45,957 bases of DNA from CAZMFZ01 sp964565665 (GTDB lineage: Bacteria; Bacteroidota; Bacteroidia; Cytophagales; UBA9547), in assembly GCA_964565665.1 (NCBI GenBank), contig CAZMFZ010000010.1, positions 1 to 45,957 of the forward strand, written 5' to 3'. The notes beneath the pieces were generated by a model, which saw only the letters and a list, made by a program, of their open reading frames with translations, was not told the origin of the DNA and did no database searches. Shown piece by piece: positions 1-8,495 of this stretch. A program made the translations under genes and the position numbers. Positions within the stretch are counted from its first letter, which is position 1. Each line of letters begins with the position of its first letter.

Positions 1-72
1 GTTATAATTAGTAGCTCAGAGGTTATATTTAGTAGCTCAGAGGTTATAACTAGTAGGTTAGAGGTTATAATT
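1..72. repeat. 21-bp direct tandem repeat, about 3.4 copies
   Basis: Units begin at 1, 22, 43 and 64. Each starts with gttata and (first three) carries a tagtag core and ends in gag. Copies 1 and 2 differ at one position, copy 3 at a few, and the fourth breaks off after about 9 bases. The array runs into the window edge, so it may be longer. It lies in the non-coding stretch before pfkA. The rest of 1-326 holds an imperfect hairpin and a possible pfkA promoter; no gene is seen there. Confidence 0.8.
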
Positions 73-100
73 ATCAGCCACAAGAACATAACTACTCATC

Positions 101-135
101 AATGCTTAATAATCACGCATTAATAATTAAGCATT
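101..135. other. 10-bp perfect inverted repeat with 15-nt loop
   Basis: The arms aatgcttaat (101-110) and attaagcatt (126-135) are exact reverse complements. No T-run follows on the plus strand, so it is a poor intrinsic terminator. It could be an end structure of an upstream transcript or an operator. Function unknown. Confidence 0.4.
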
Positions 136-169
136 AAGGCAAGCAAGTGTTTATTTTCAATTATTATAT

Positions 170-177
170 TAGTTTTG
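170..177 (+). promoter_or_regulatory. possible -7 element for pfkA
   Basis: TAGTTTTG matches the Bacteroidota -7 consensus TAnnTTTG. No clear TTG lies 19-21 bases upstream, so the match is only partial. It would give a leader of roughly 145 nt before the pfkA ATG at 327. Confidence 0.3.
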
Positions 178-326
178 AAATAGAAAATTTTGATTAATCG
201 GTGATTTTTTGAATTATTGCTCTCAATCTAATTCTTCTATCAAAAATGTGACTTGTAAATATAGAATTATACTTCACATTGCACAAAATTTACGAGATAG
301 CCCACCACCAAACCTTATCGCACCAA

Positions 327-1358
327 ATGGTAAAAAATACAGGAAAAATTAAGAAAGTAGCAGTATTCACCTCTGGTGGTGATGCTCCAGGCATGAATGC
401 TGCTGTACGTGCGGTAGTGAGAGGTGCCGTGTTTTATGGCATTGAAGTATGTGGCATTATTAGGGGCTACGATGGCATGATAAAAGGCGATATTATTGAA
501 ATGGACGGCTACTCGGTAAGCAACATAATTCAGCGAGGCGGCACCATATTAAAATCGGCTCGTAGCGATGAATTTCGCACTAAAGAGGGAAGGGAAAAGG
601 CGTATCATAATATAAAGAAAAATAAAATAGATGGCTTAGTCGCCATAGGCGGCAATGGTACTTATACCGGTGCCATGAATTTCAATAAAGAGTTTGGTGT
701 GCCAATTATTGGTGTTCCAGGCACTATCGACAACGATTTGTACGGCTCAGACTATACCATAGGCTACGATACTGCCGTAAATACGGCTCTTTCGGCCATT
801 GATAAAATACGCGATACTGCCGATGCCCACGACCGTATATTTTTTGTAGAGGTAATGGGGCGTGATTCGGGCTTTATTGCCATTCGGTCGGCCATTGGTG
901 GCGGTGCAGAGCTTGCTATGATTCCCGAAACTAAAACATCTACTCAATATGTGATTAATAAATTGAAAGAGGTTTCGAATCACAGTCGTTCATCGCACAT
1001 AATAGTAGTGGCAGAAGGCGATGAAGAAGGCAGTGCTCAAGATATTGCCTCAAGGGTGAAACAATCGTTGCCCCATTTAGATATAAGAGTTACTCAACTT
1101 GGGCACATTCAACGGGGCGGCTCGCCTACTGCAGCCGACCGAGTGTTGGCAAGCAGATTAGGTTTGGGTGCTTTAGAAGGCCTTTTTGAAGGCAGAACCA
1201 ATGTGGCAGCCGGTATTATAAACAGAAAACTTGTGTACACTTCGTTTGAAGATGCCATCACCAAGAAAAAGCCTTACAATAGAGAAATGGTGCGGATGAT
1301 TGAGATATTGAGCGGTCGCAGCTACAAATTCAGGGTAAGTGCAAGTGAAGAGGAATAA
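327..1358 (+). CDS. pfkA: ATP-dependent 6-phosphofructokinase
   Basis: Phosphorylates fructose 6-phosphate to fructose 1,6-bisphosphate, the committed step of glycolysis, in the cytoplasm. Family motifs are in order: nucleotide-binding SGGDAPG (residues 16-22), IGGNGTYTGA (about 107-116), catalytic PGTIDND (131-137), the MGR substrate-binding motif, and GHIQRGGSP near residue 270. I start at ATG 327 (343 aa), because the family begins a few residues before the first strand. The in-frame TTG at 279 would add 16 residues without family resemblance. The residue at the Asp that follows GG in E. coli PfkA (Asp103, Mg-ATP binding) is Asn here (N110). The gene stands alone; no neighbour is functionally linked. 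Confidence 0.95.
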   Translation: MVKNTGKIKKVAVFTSGGDAPGMNAAVRAVVRGAVFYGIEVCGIIRGYDGMIKGDIIEMDGYSVSNIIQRGGTILKSARSDEFRTKEGREKAYHNIKKNKIDGLVAIGGNGTYTGAMNFNKEFGVPIIGVPGTIDNDLYGSDYTIGYDTAVNTALSAIDKIRDTADAHDRIFFVEVMGRDSGFIAIRSAIGGGAELAMIPETKTSTQYVINKLKEVSNHSRSSHIIVVAEGDEEGSAQDIASRVKQSLPHLDIRVTQLGHIQRGGSPTAADRVLASRLGLGALEGLFEGRTNVAAGIINRKLVYTSFEDAITKKKPYNREMVRMIEILSGRSYKFRVSASEEE

Positions 1359-1465
1359 TTGTTTTTTAAATATAATTTTTAATTACCCCAATATCACTAT
1401 CAATTTACATTCACTAAACAGTTTTTATTGCTTAGATTTAATATTAATTAACACTTACAATAGAA

Positions 1466-1894
1466 ATGGGCTTAGTAAATGCAGAGATAGAATTGATAAG
1501 AGCAAATGACCTTGCTCTTTTTCAGGAAGGATATTTAGAAGAAAGCAAAATAAGGAGGGTGACCACAAATGCACTGGTAGATACTGGTGCATATATGTTG
1601 TGTATTAACCAGGAAATTCAAAGCCAATTGAAATTGGGCAAAATCGATGATTATACAGCTACACTTGCAGATGGCACAATGGTAACCCTTGATAGAGTAG
1701 GCCCAATAAGGCTGGTGTTTAGTAATAGAAGTACTGTATGTGATGCAGTAGTGTTACCCGGAAATGTTGAAGTATTGCTAGGAGCTATACCCATGGAGGC
1801 TATGGATTTGGTAATTCTTCCATTGGAACAGAAATTGGTGGTAAATCCAAAGCATCCCTATACGCCAGTTGTGTCGTTGAAAGGTTTAAAGTGA
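1466..1894 (+). CDS. retropepsin-like clan AA aspartic protease family protein
   Basis: This 142-aa protein carries an aspartic protease active-site motif, LVDTGA, at about residues 37-42. A second hydrophobic strand with LLGAIPMEAMDL (about 104-115) resembles the closing half of a retropepsin monomer. One such domain has a single catalytic Asp, so activity would need a homodimer, as in retroviral proteases. There is no signal peptide or membrane segment, so it is predicted cytoplasmic. It starts at ATG 1466, 107 bases after pfkA, and faces pdxJ convergently. The substrate is unknown; small proteins of this kind occur as stand-alone genes in many bacteria. Confidence 0.75.
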   Translation: MGLVNAEIELIRANDLALFQEGYLEESKIRRVTTNALVDTGAYMLCINQEIQSQLKLGKIDDYTATLADGTMVTLDRVGPIRLVFSNRSTVCDAVVLPGNVEVLLGAIPMEAMDLVILPLEQKLVVNPKHPYTPVVSLKGLK

Positions 1895-1943
1895 TTTCTC
1901 TTCCCATCGCAAGCATAATCATTAACCAATCAACCATATAATT

Positions 1944-2672
1944 CTATTTCCCCAATTGTCTCAAATACATTTGAATAGTATTTTCTAACCCAAGGTATAA
2001 AGCATCGCATATCAAGGCATGACCGATAGAAACCTCCTCAATTTCAGGGATTTGCGAAACGAGGTATCTCAAATTATTCAAATCCAAATCGTGCCCTGCA
2101 TTTATTCCTATACCTAGTTTCACAGCTTCCTTAGCCGCTAAAATATATGGTTTTACTGATTCTGCTTTATCAATATGATAATGAGAAGCATATGGCTCAG
2201 TATAAAACTCTATGCGATTAGTACCGGTTTGTTTCGCATATCCCATCATTTCAATAGATGGATTTAAAAAAATAGATACCCTTGCTCCGTAACTTTGCAA
2301 TTCTGCAACAATATCTGTCAAAAACAATTGATTTTTTTCCGTGTCCCAACCCGAATTTGAGGTAAGGGCATCAGGCGGATCAGGCACAAGGGTGGCTTGG
2401 TGTGGCTTGGTTTCCTTAATCAATTTTAAATATCTGGCATCGGGGTAGCCTTCAATATTAAATTCAATACCGTTACCTGTCAGCATTCTTTCTTTCAAAT
2501 CATATACATCTTTAGTGGTAATATGCCTTTCATCTGGGCGAGGGTGAATGGTAATGCCGTGAGCCCCAAAGCGTATGCAGTCCATCGCTACTTTTGCTAC
2601 ATCAGGATTATTGCCTCCTCTAGCATTACGAATGGTGGCTATTTTATTGATATTTACACTGAGTTTTGTCAA
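1944..2672 (-). CDS. pdxJ: pyridoxine 5'-phosphate synthase
   Basis: Condenses 1-deoxy-D-xylulose 5-phosphate with 3-amino-2-oxopropyl phosphate to give pyridoxine 5'-phosphate, the last ring-forming step of the DXP-dependent vitamin B6 route. The 242-aa length and the motifs KLSVNINKIATIRNARGG (N-terminus), TIHPRPDERHI and the glycine-rich INAGHDLDLNNL are typical of PdxJ. The start codon is TTG at 2672: the family begins M-x-KLSVNI, no ATG or GTG lies close, and an in-frame stop sits two codons upstream. It is followed at 40 bases by rpoN on the same strand, upstream in transcription, so the two may be cotranscribed. Confidence 0.93.
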   Translation of the reverse strand: MTKLSVNINKIATIRNARGGNNPDVAKVAMDCIRFGAHGITIHPRPDERHITTKDVYDLKERMLTGNGIEFNIEGYPDARYLKLIKETKPHQATLVPDPPDALTSNSGWDTEKNQLFLTDIVAELQSYGARVSIFLNPSIEMMGYAKQTGTNRIEFYTEPYASHYHIDKAESVKPYILAAKEAVKLGIGINAGHDLDLNNLRYLVSQIPEIEEVSIGHALICDALYLGLENTIQMYLRQLGK

Positions 2673-2712
2673 TTGCTATGATGGTAAATTTGTGGGTAAA
2701 TAAAACTTCATT

Positions 2713-4161
2713 TTAAAGCTCTTTTCTAAGCCTAGCCACAGGAATATTGAGCATTTCACGGTATTTGGCTACGGTTCTGCGGGCTATGTTGTAGCCTTTT
2801 TCTTTCAGCATTTTCTCCAATTCTTCATCTCCAAGCGGTTTTGCCTTGTGTTCTTGGCTTATAAATTCGGTAAGCACATTTTTTACTTCGCGGCTACTCA
2901 CATCTTCGCCACTTTCAGTAGCAATGCCTTCAGAAAAAAAGTATTTGAGTGGAATAGTGCCAAATTCTGTTTGCACCGTTTTACTGCTTGCTACGCGCGA
3001 AATAGTAGACACATCCATATTGATTTTCTCGGCTATATCTTTGAGAATCATGGGCTTTAGCTTTTGCTCATCCCCATCTAAAAAATACTCATATTGGTAC
3101 TTCACAATGGCATTCATGGTATTGAGCAAGGTAGCTTGGCGCTGTTTTATGGCATCGATAAACCATTTGGCAGCATCTAATTTCTGCTTCACAAACGATA
3201 CGGCTTCTTTTAGTTTTTTATCTGTTTTGGCACTTTTATCGTATGTATCAAACATTTCTACATACGAACTACTCACTTGCAGTTCGGGGGCATTTTTAGA
3301 ATTGAGGCTCAATTCGAGCTTACCATTATTATTCACCAATATAAAATCGGGAATTACATATTGTGAGCGAATGTTACCATCGTCATTTCCACCTGGTTTG
3401 GGGTTGCATTTGGTAATTACTTTGAGGGCAGATTTAAGTTCTGCTTCACTCAAACCCAGTTTTTTCTCAATTTTGTCGTAATGTTTTTTAGTGAATTCTT
3501 CAAAGCAATCTTCAATAATAGAAATGGCATTGTTTACGTTTTTCAGATGGTCGGTTTTGCGATCGAGTTGCAGCAGCAGGCACTCTTGCAAATCTCTAGC
3601 CGCTATGCCGGCAGGGTCAAATTCTTGAATTCTATGTAAAAGAGCTACTATTTCGGCTTCATCAGTATCGATATTTTGGGTGAATGCAAGGTCGTTGGCA
3701 ATGGCTTCCAATCTGCGCCTGAGGTAGCCGTCTTCGTCTAAACTGCCAATAATCTGCATTCCGATGGCTGCTTTTCGCTCGTCAAGACCTAGAAAATTAA
3801 GTTGGGTTTCAAGGCTGCTGAAAAGTGAAGTTTCATCAGCAATAGGCATTTCCTTGTCGTCATCTTCAGGGTTGTTGCCATCGCTCATTTTATAGCCTTT
3901 GTCGTCTGCACCTAAATATTCGGAGAGCGACATATCGTCTCCATCAAATTCGTCTTCATTGTCGCTATCCTCAGCATTTTTATCAAGGCTTTCGGTTTTC
4001 AGTTCATCATTCAGGCCTTCCTCGAGTGCAGGATTTACTTCCAGTTCCTCTTCAATGCGGGTTTCAAGTTCGGCAGTAGGCACTTCAAGCAGCTTTATAA
4101 ACTGAATCTGTTGAGGTGAAAGTTTCTGTTGTAGCGATTGTGATAACGATAGCTTCTGCAT
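2713..4161 (-). CDS. rpoN: RNA polymerase sigma-54 factor
   Basis: Alternative sigma factor that directs RNA polymerase to -24/-12 promoters and needs AAA+ activators. Region I is the glutamine-rich N-terminus (QSLQQKLSPQQIQFIKLLE). An acidic, Asp/Glu-rich region II follows at about residues 45-110, then the core-binding region, a helix-turn-helix region near 355-385, and the RpoN box ARRTVAKYRE close to the C-terminus. I start at ATG 4161 (482 aa), which gives the usual MQKLSLSQ-like N-terminus; the upstream in-frame TTG at 4191 is less likely. No activator or convincing -24/-12 promoter was seen nearby. The acidic spacer explains a Ser-rich antisense open frame on the plus strand. Confidence 0.95.
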   Translation of the reverse strand: MQKLSLSQSLQQKLSPQQIQFIKLLEVPTAELETRIEEELEVNPALEEGLNDELKTESLDKNAEDSDNEDEFDGDDMSLSEYLGADDKGYKMSDGNNPEDDDKEMPIADETSLFSSLETQLNFLGLDERKAAIGMQIIGSLDEDGYLRRRLEAIANDLAFTQNIDTDEAEIVALLHRIQEFDPAGIAARDLQECLLLQLDRKTDHLKNVNNAISIIEDCFEEFTKKHYDKIEKKLGLSEAELKSALKVITKCNPKPGGNDDGNIRSQYVIPDFILVNNNGKLELSLNSKNAPELQVSSSYVEMFDTYDKSAKTDKKLKEAVSFVKQKLDAAKWFIDAIKQRQATLLNTMNAIVKYQYEYFLDGDEQKLKPMILKDIAEKINMDVSTISRVASSKTVQTEFGTIPLKYFFSEGIATESGEDVSSREVKNVLTEFISQEHKAKPLGDEELEKMLKEKGYNIARRTVAKYREMLNIPVARLRKEL

Positions 4162-4340
4162 ATTCTTAAAAAAGGAATGTAAAAATAGCAAGATGGTGTT
4201 ATAAAAAAGATTGTGTTGCGAAAAATGATTAAAACGGAGTATACAAATCTTGACAACTATTGGCTATCCTTTTTTGAAGAATATGCAATTTCAAAATGCC
4301 GAATAGGCCGCAAATAAACTTAAAACCGTATTTTTGTGCT

Positions 4341-5196
4341 ATGAAATTTGTAGATGTAAAAAACGACATTGCGTTTCGGAAAATATTTGGAAACGAAAAT
4401 AGGAAAGAAGTACTGATTTCCTTCCTCAATGCGGTATTGTGGTTGAATGATGACAAAAAAATCGTAGATGTGCACATTTTAACCCCTTACCAATTGCCAG
4501 ATTTGAAAGGTGGGAAGGTTACGATTGTAGATGTAAAAGCCAAAGACCAAAACGAAAAAACCTATATTGTAGAAATGCAAGTAGGAGAAGTAGACGGCTT
4601 CGATAAACGTGTACTTTACTATGCGTCAAAAAAGCTATTCTGCCCAAATTGAACGTGCAGACGACTATAAAAAGCCGAATCCAACCTTCTTTATTGGCAT
4701 TCTTGATTTTGAAGCTACGCAAAATCCGAGCTATATCAACCGCCACAAGATTACAGATGTAGAAACGGGAGAGAATTTCATTAAGGATATTGAGTTTAAT
4801 TTCATAGAGCTGCCAAAATTCAAGAAAACAGCTTCAGAATTGACCACTATTGTAGATCAATGGGTGTATTTTATCAAGAATGCTGAAAGCTTAGATGTAA
4901 TTCCATACAATGTGAAAGATGAAGGCCTGAAACACGCCTACAATGATGTGGCAAAGCATAACTGGACAAAAAGGGAATTGGAAGCTTACGATTATGTATT
5001 CATGCGTGAGCAAGACGAGCGAGGAAGATGGGAATTGGCCACGAGACGTGAAGTTGAAAAGGCAACAAAGGAAGCCCAAAAATTTACGGTCGAAAAAGTG
5101 GCTAAAAGGTTGTTAGATTTTGGCCTTAGCATTGAAGATGTGGCAAAAAATACCGGGCTTACCATTGAGCAAGTTCAAGCGTTAATTACTATATAA
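4341..5196 (+). pseudogene. Rpn-type PD-(D/E)XK nuclease/transposase family protein, frameshifted
   Basis: The first frame from ATG 4341 begins MKFVDVKNDIAFRKIFG, the conserved start of the PD-(D/E)XK 'transposase' (Rpn/PF12784) family. It carries the nuclease residues in VDVKAKDQ and VEMQ. It stops at 4652. Homology resumes in the +1 frame from about 4629 (SYSAQIERADDYKKPNP) and runs to 4196 aa-equivalent position 5196, ending with the family's C-terminal RLLDFGLSIEDVA helix pair. The switch falls in a run of six A (4628-4633); one A fewer restores about 285 residues. Rpn proteins are recombination-promoting nucleases, not classical transposases, and no inverted repeats are seen. Either decayed or an indel in a homopolymer. 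The next gene, also broken, follows immediately. Confidence 0.8.
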
Positions 5197-5221
5197 GACC
5201 TTTATTATCAAACCAACTACC

Positions 5222-5994
5222 AAAGCCCATTCCATACTCATATTTCATGTTATTATTTCTTCAGGCAACTACACGGCAGTAAAAATAGCCATGCAATCGG
5301 GCATAGATCCTTTTGCCATTATTTGGTTGCGGTTGTGTTGCGGAGCCATATTTTTTTCAGTAATGGTGCTATTTCAACCAAGTGAGTCAGTAGCCAAATT
5401 TCAGCGAAGCGATGTCATCACACTTATTCTATGTGGTTTATTTGGGTCTATATTAAACCAAGTATTTTTCTATTATGGGCTTAAAATCACCAATCCTATC
5501 AATGCTTCTATTTTCAATTTGCTCAATCCTATCACTATTATTGCTTTATCGTATTTTTTATTCAAAGAAAAGCTTAGTAAAACTACACTTGCATCTGCTA
5601 AATTTCATCCTTTTGTTATCTCTAAATGGATGCTTATTATTGGTTTAATAATCGTAACGCCATTTAGTATCCAACCCTGCTTTCTACTCATTGGTTCGCT
5701 ATAGATGTATCGACTTGGCTCGCTATTGCATTCATTATTATTTTCAATACCATTTTTGCCTATTGGATTACCAACTATTTACCGCATATTACTTCTCCTT
5801 TTATTATGGGAATATATGTGTATGCCCAACCCTTCGTTACTTCCATTATTGCCGTTGCATTGCAACAAGATGAACTAACCTCTCAAAAAATATTTTGTGG
5901 ATTAATGATAATTTTGGGAATATATTTCGCCCAATATGGAAGAAAAAATAGCCCAGTTCCCCAAAACTCAATCCAACAAGAGCCTCATCATTAA
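5222..5994 (+). pseudogene. EamA/DMT-family transporter, degraded
   Basis: Remnant of a ten-helix drug/metabolite transporter. The N-terminal reading frame (about 5225 on) contains GNYTAVKIAM and then GIDPFAIIWLRLCCG, typical of the first EamA repeat, but no usable start codon lies before the ATG at 5291. Near 5590-5605 the text jumps from the end of the first repeat (FKEKLSKTTLAS) to a motif of the second (FVISKWMLIIGL), so about 40-60 residues are missing in frame. At about 5671-5676 the frame shifts, and the C-terminal part (HWFAIDVSTW ... YVYAQPFVTSIIAV) continues in another frame to the stop at 5994. Its tail overlaps the start of radC by 59 bases. Clearly non-functional. Confidence 0.85.
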
Positions 5995-6676
5995 AGATTG
6001 GGCTCAGGAAGACCGCCCAAGAGAGAAATTTCAACTCAAAGGCAAGGCCGCACTTTCCGATGCAGAGCTTATTGCCATACTTATTGGGTCGGGCAATGCC
6101 ACCCTTTCGGCAGTTGATTTGGCTAAACTAATTTTAAAAACTGCCGACAACGACCTGAACAAGCTTGCCAAAATGAGCATTGCCGACTTAATGAAATTCA
6201 AAGGCATGGGCGAAGCAAAAGCCATCTCTATTGCTGCGGCTTTAGAGCTTGGCAGGCGAAAAATAGACTTGGGCAAAGAAGACAAACCTAAAATAATAGG
6301 CTCGAAAATGGTGTATGAGCTAATGAAACCGCACCTAGCTGACTTACCCTTCGAGGAATTTTGGATACTTTGCCTCAACAGATCAAACCAACTTATTGCC
6401 AAAGAAATAATTGGCAGAGGCGGAATTGATAAAGTAATGATTGATAAAAGGCTGCTTTTCAAAATAGCTATTGGGCATTTAAGCACGGGCATAATGCTGG
6501 TACACAACCATCCATCGGGCAACTTAGAGCCTAGCAGAGAAGATGTGTCTCTTACCGCACAAATACGCGATGCAGCTGAGTTGCTCGACATCAAACTGCA
6601 CGACCATATTATATTTACCGACCAAGGCTATTACAGTTTTATCGAAGATGCAGAAGCTAAAGTAGATTTGAAATAA
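5936..6676 (+). CDS. radC: RadC family JAB-domain protein
   Basis: The 246-aa protein has an N-terminal IKDWAQEDRPREK element, a helix-hairpin-helix region (KGMGEAKAISIAAALELGRR, about 89-108) and a C-terminal JAMM/MPN metal site: HNHPSGN at 190-196 with Asp203. The name is historical; a DNA-repair role is not established, and members are linked to DNA metabolism and mobile elements. The ATG at 5936 overlaps the decayed transporter reading frame, and no later Met precedes the conserved region. A downstream non-ATG start that would remove the first ~18 residues is possible. Confidence 0.9.
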   Translation: MEEKIAQFPKTQSNKSLIIKDWAQEDRPREKFQLKGKAALSDAELIAILIGSGNATLSAVDLAKLILKTADNDLNKLAKMSIADLMKFKGMGEAKAISIAAALELGRRKIDLGKEDKPKIIGSKMVYELMKPHLADLPFEEFWILCLNRSNQLIAKEIIGRGGIDKVMIDKRLLFKIAIGHLSTGIMLVHNHPSGNLEPSREDVSLTAQIRDAAELLDIKLHDHIIFTDQGYYSFIEDAEAKVDLK

Positions 6677-6737
6677 TTGCCTTGGCTAATTGGGAACCAC
6701 AAAAGTTGCGCAGCACTAATTAAAGATATTTTAAAGT

Positions 6738-7331
6738 CTATAAATTCTCGAAAGGTTTCACATTAAAACTAAGTCTGTGGAATGGTGTAAAACCATGTTT
6801 TACAATGGCTTTTCGGTGTTTTATAGTAGGGTAGCCTACATTTTCCGCCCAACCGTAATGTGGGAAATCGAGGCTTAACTTGCTCATTAGTTCATCGCGA
6901 TAGCATTTGGCAAGCACAGAAGCTGCAGCTATTGAAAAATATTTTCCATCACCTTTTACTACACATTCATACGGTAGAAATTGATAAGGGGCAAACCTAT
7001 TGCCATCAACCAACAGCAGTTCAGGTTTAATATTTAATTTATCTAAAGCAAGGTGCATGGCTGAATATGAGGCTTGTAAAATGTTGATTTTATCAATCAC
7101 TTCATGCGAAACTTCGGCTACCGCGTAAGCCAAAGCGGCACTTTCAATTTCAGTTTTCAAGCTTTCCCTTTCGGTTTTAGAGAGTTGCTTCGAGTCATTT
7201 AGCATTGGGTGATGGTATGCTTTGGGCAAAATTACAGCCGCAGCTACCACCGGGCCAGCTAGGCAACCTCTGCCTACTTCATCGACTCCAGCTTCAATTA
7301 AATTGGGTGTTAGTGAAGAAAATAATGCCAA
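6738..7331 (-). CDS. rnhB: ribonuclease HII
   Basis: Cleaves the RNA strand of RNA-DNA hybrids and removes single ribonucleotides from DNA. The type 2 RNase H signature is present: Asp17-Glu18 in VDEVGRGCLAGP, a third acidic residue in LLVDGNRF and the fourth in AKCYRDEL. At 197 aa it matches the family. The only suitable start is TTG at 7331; no Met occurs before the first catalytic motif and an in-frame stop lies four codons upstream. It is divergent from the NUDIX gene, 67 bases away. Confidence 0.94.
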   Translation of the reverse strand: MALFSSLTPNLIEAGVDEVGRGCLAGPVVAAAVILPKAYHHPMLNDSKQLSKTERESLKTEIESAALAYAVAEVSHEVIDKINILQASYSAMHLALDKLNIKPELLLVDGNRFAPYQFLPYECVVKGDGKYFSIAAASVLAKCYRDELMSKLSLDFPHYGWAENVGYPTIKHRKAIVKHGFTPFHRLSFNVKPFENL

Positions 7332-7398
7332 GGCTAATTCTTATTTTGGTTTGCTAATATACTGGCTTTTAGGCATCTTGGCAGGAAAAACAAGCTGA

Positions 7399-7956
7399 AT
7401 GTTTACAGAATCAAGTTTCGAAAACCCATGGACGACTATTTCATCAGAAGTAAAATATGAAAACCCATGGATAAAATTAAAAGAAGACAAAGTGATAACC
7501 CCTGCCGGTACAGAGGGCATTTATGGCGTTGTTTCCTTTAAAAATAAAGCCATAGGCATAGTGCCGGTAGATGAGAATGGCAATGTGTATTTGGTGGGGC
7601 AATGGCGGTATCCGCTTGAAGCCTACAGTTGGGAAATACCTGAAGGAGGTGGCCCTGAAGGCGAAAAACCCTTAGAAACCGCAAAACGAGAACTCAAAGA
7701 AGAGACCGGATTAATGGCCTCTAAGTGGACATTGCTAGGCAAGCTGCACACTTCTAATTCCGTTTGCGATGAACTGGGCTATCTTTTTCTTGCTCAAGAG
7801 CTTACCCAATCTGAATTAGAACCAGAAGACACAGAAGTGCTGAATGTAAAAAAAATACCTTTATCAGAGGCTATTGATTCGATAATGAGCATGGAAATAA
7901 CCGATAGCTTGGCCGTTTCGGGCTTATTTATGGCTGCTAAATATTTAGGGAAATAG
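7399..7956 (+). CDS. NUDIX hydrolase, ADP-ribose pyrophosphatase-like
   Basis: The NUDIX box is complete at about residues 81-103: GGGPEGEKPLETAKRELKEE followed by TGL. The N-terminal region with two NPW motifs separated by a strand, and WEIPEGG just before the box, point to the ADP-ribose/nucleoside-diphosphate-sugar pyrophosphatase subgroup (NudF-like), which hydrolyses ADP-ribose to AMP and ribose 5-phosphate. This is inferred from family resemblance. Protein length 185 aa, ATG start at 7399, cytoplasmic. A 13-bp direct repeat (7420-7432 and 7459-7471) encodes the two ENPW copies. Confidence 0.88.
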   Translation: MFTESSFENPWTTISSEVKYENPWIKLKEDKVITPAGTEGIYGVVSFKNKAIGIVPVDENGNVYLVGQWRYPLEAYSWEIPEGGGPEGEKPLETAKRELKEETGLMASKWTLLGKLHTSNSVCDELGYLFLAQELTQSELEPEDTEVLNVKKIPLSEAIDSIMSMEITDSLAVSGLFMAAKYLGK

Positions 7957-8056
7957 GTGTGATTGCTATTAACCGCAGGCGAAGTCACCCATTATTATTT
8001 AAAATTAACGACCTTGGATTTAGAATCGCGAGAAACATGTGATTGATAAATAGTAA

Positions 8057-8064
8057 TACTTTTG
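8057..8064 (+). promoter_or_regulatory. possible -7 element for the STAS-rnz operon
   Basis: TACTTTTG fits TAnnTTTG about 50 bases before the STAS gene start. No TTG lies at the ideal 19-21 base distance upstream (one is at 11), so support is partial. Confidence 0.35.
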
Positions 8065-8113
8065 CTTATGAATACTTATTTACTATTTTTACGAAGTTAA
8101 CACTGATACTAAA

Positions 8114-8491
8114 ATGAAGTTTACCAAAGAAAAAACCGAACAATATACACTCATACAAATTCACAGTGAGAAAATTGACGCACTACGTACGCCTCAACTT
8201 AAAACTGAAATCACTACGCTTCATGCCGAAGGCACCAACAACTTCATCATCGATTTTTCGGAAGTGAAATACATGGATTCTTCGGGCATCAGTGCCATAT
8301 TGCTTGCAAAAAGAGTATGCGAAAATGCCAATGGCTACCTTGCCATTTTTGGGCTGAATGAAAGCTTGAAGAAAGTATTGAGCATCGCCCAACTCGACAA
8401 AGTATTGAATATACTCCCTACTCAGGCGGAGGCTATAGATGCTGTGTTTTTGCATGCCATAGAAGCCGATTTACAAGGCGAAACGGAATAA
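8114..8491 (+). CDS. STAS-domain protein, anti-sigma factor antagonist-like
   Basis: A single STAS domain of 125 aa. The phosphorylatable-serine loop is visible as MDSSGISAILLAKR at about residues 56-69, the hallmark of SpoIIAA-like anti-sigma factor antagonists. Such proteins are switched by kinase/phosphatase pairs, but no partner kinase (RsbW/SpoIIAB type) lies next to it. It starts at ATG 8114 and ends 4 bases before ribonuclease Z, so the two are probably one transcript. What links a STAS protein to RNA processing is not evident from sequence. Confidence 0.85.
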   Translation: MKFTKEKTEQYTLIQIHSEKIDALRTPQLKTEITTLHAEGTNNFIIDFSEVKYMDSSGISAILLAKRVCENANGYLAIFGLNESLKKVLSIAQLDKVLNILPTQAEAIDAVFLHAIEADLQGETE

Positions 8492-8495
8492 AGCC

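Noticed and set aside
279..326. TTG start at 279 for pfkA
   Set aside because: The extra 16 residues have no family counterpart, and ATG 327 is well placed.
2846..3481. 211-codon plus-strand ORF opposite rpoN
   Set aside because: It lies wholly inside the strongly conserved rpoN frame, and its Ser/Leu-rich product is what the antisense of acidic and Lys-rich codons gives.
4626..4634. A-AAA-AAG heptamer in rpn as a programmed -1 frameshift site
   Set aside because: It sits in the correct register for -1 slippage, but the homologous continuation is in the +1 frame. A -1 shift leads to a frame without Rpn similarity.
6031..6594. 187-codon minus-strand ORF opposite radC
   Set aside because: Antisense of conserved RadC motifs; composition (Ser, Ile, Ala) typical of shadow frames.
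7420..7471. 13-bp direct repeat in the NUDIX gene as a recent duplication
   Set aside because: It encodes the two NPW motifs that I recall as a normal feature of this NUDIX subgroup, so it is likely convergence on codons rather than duplication.
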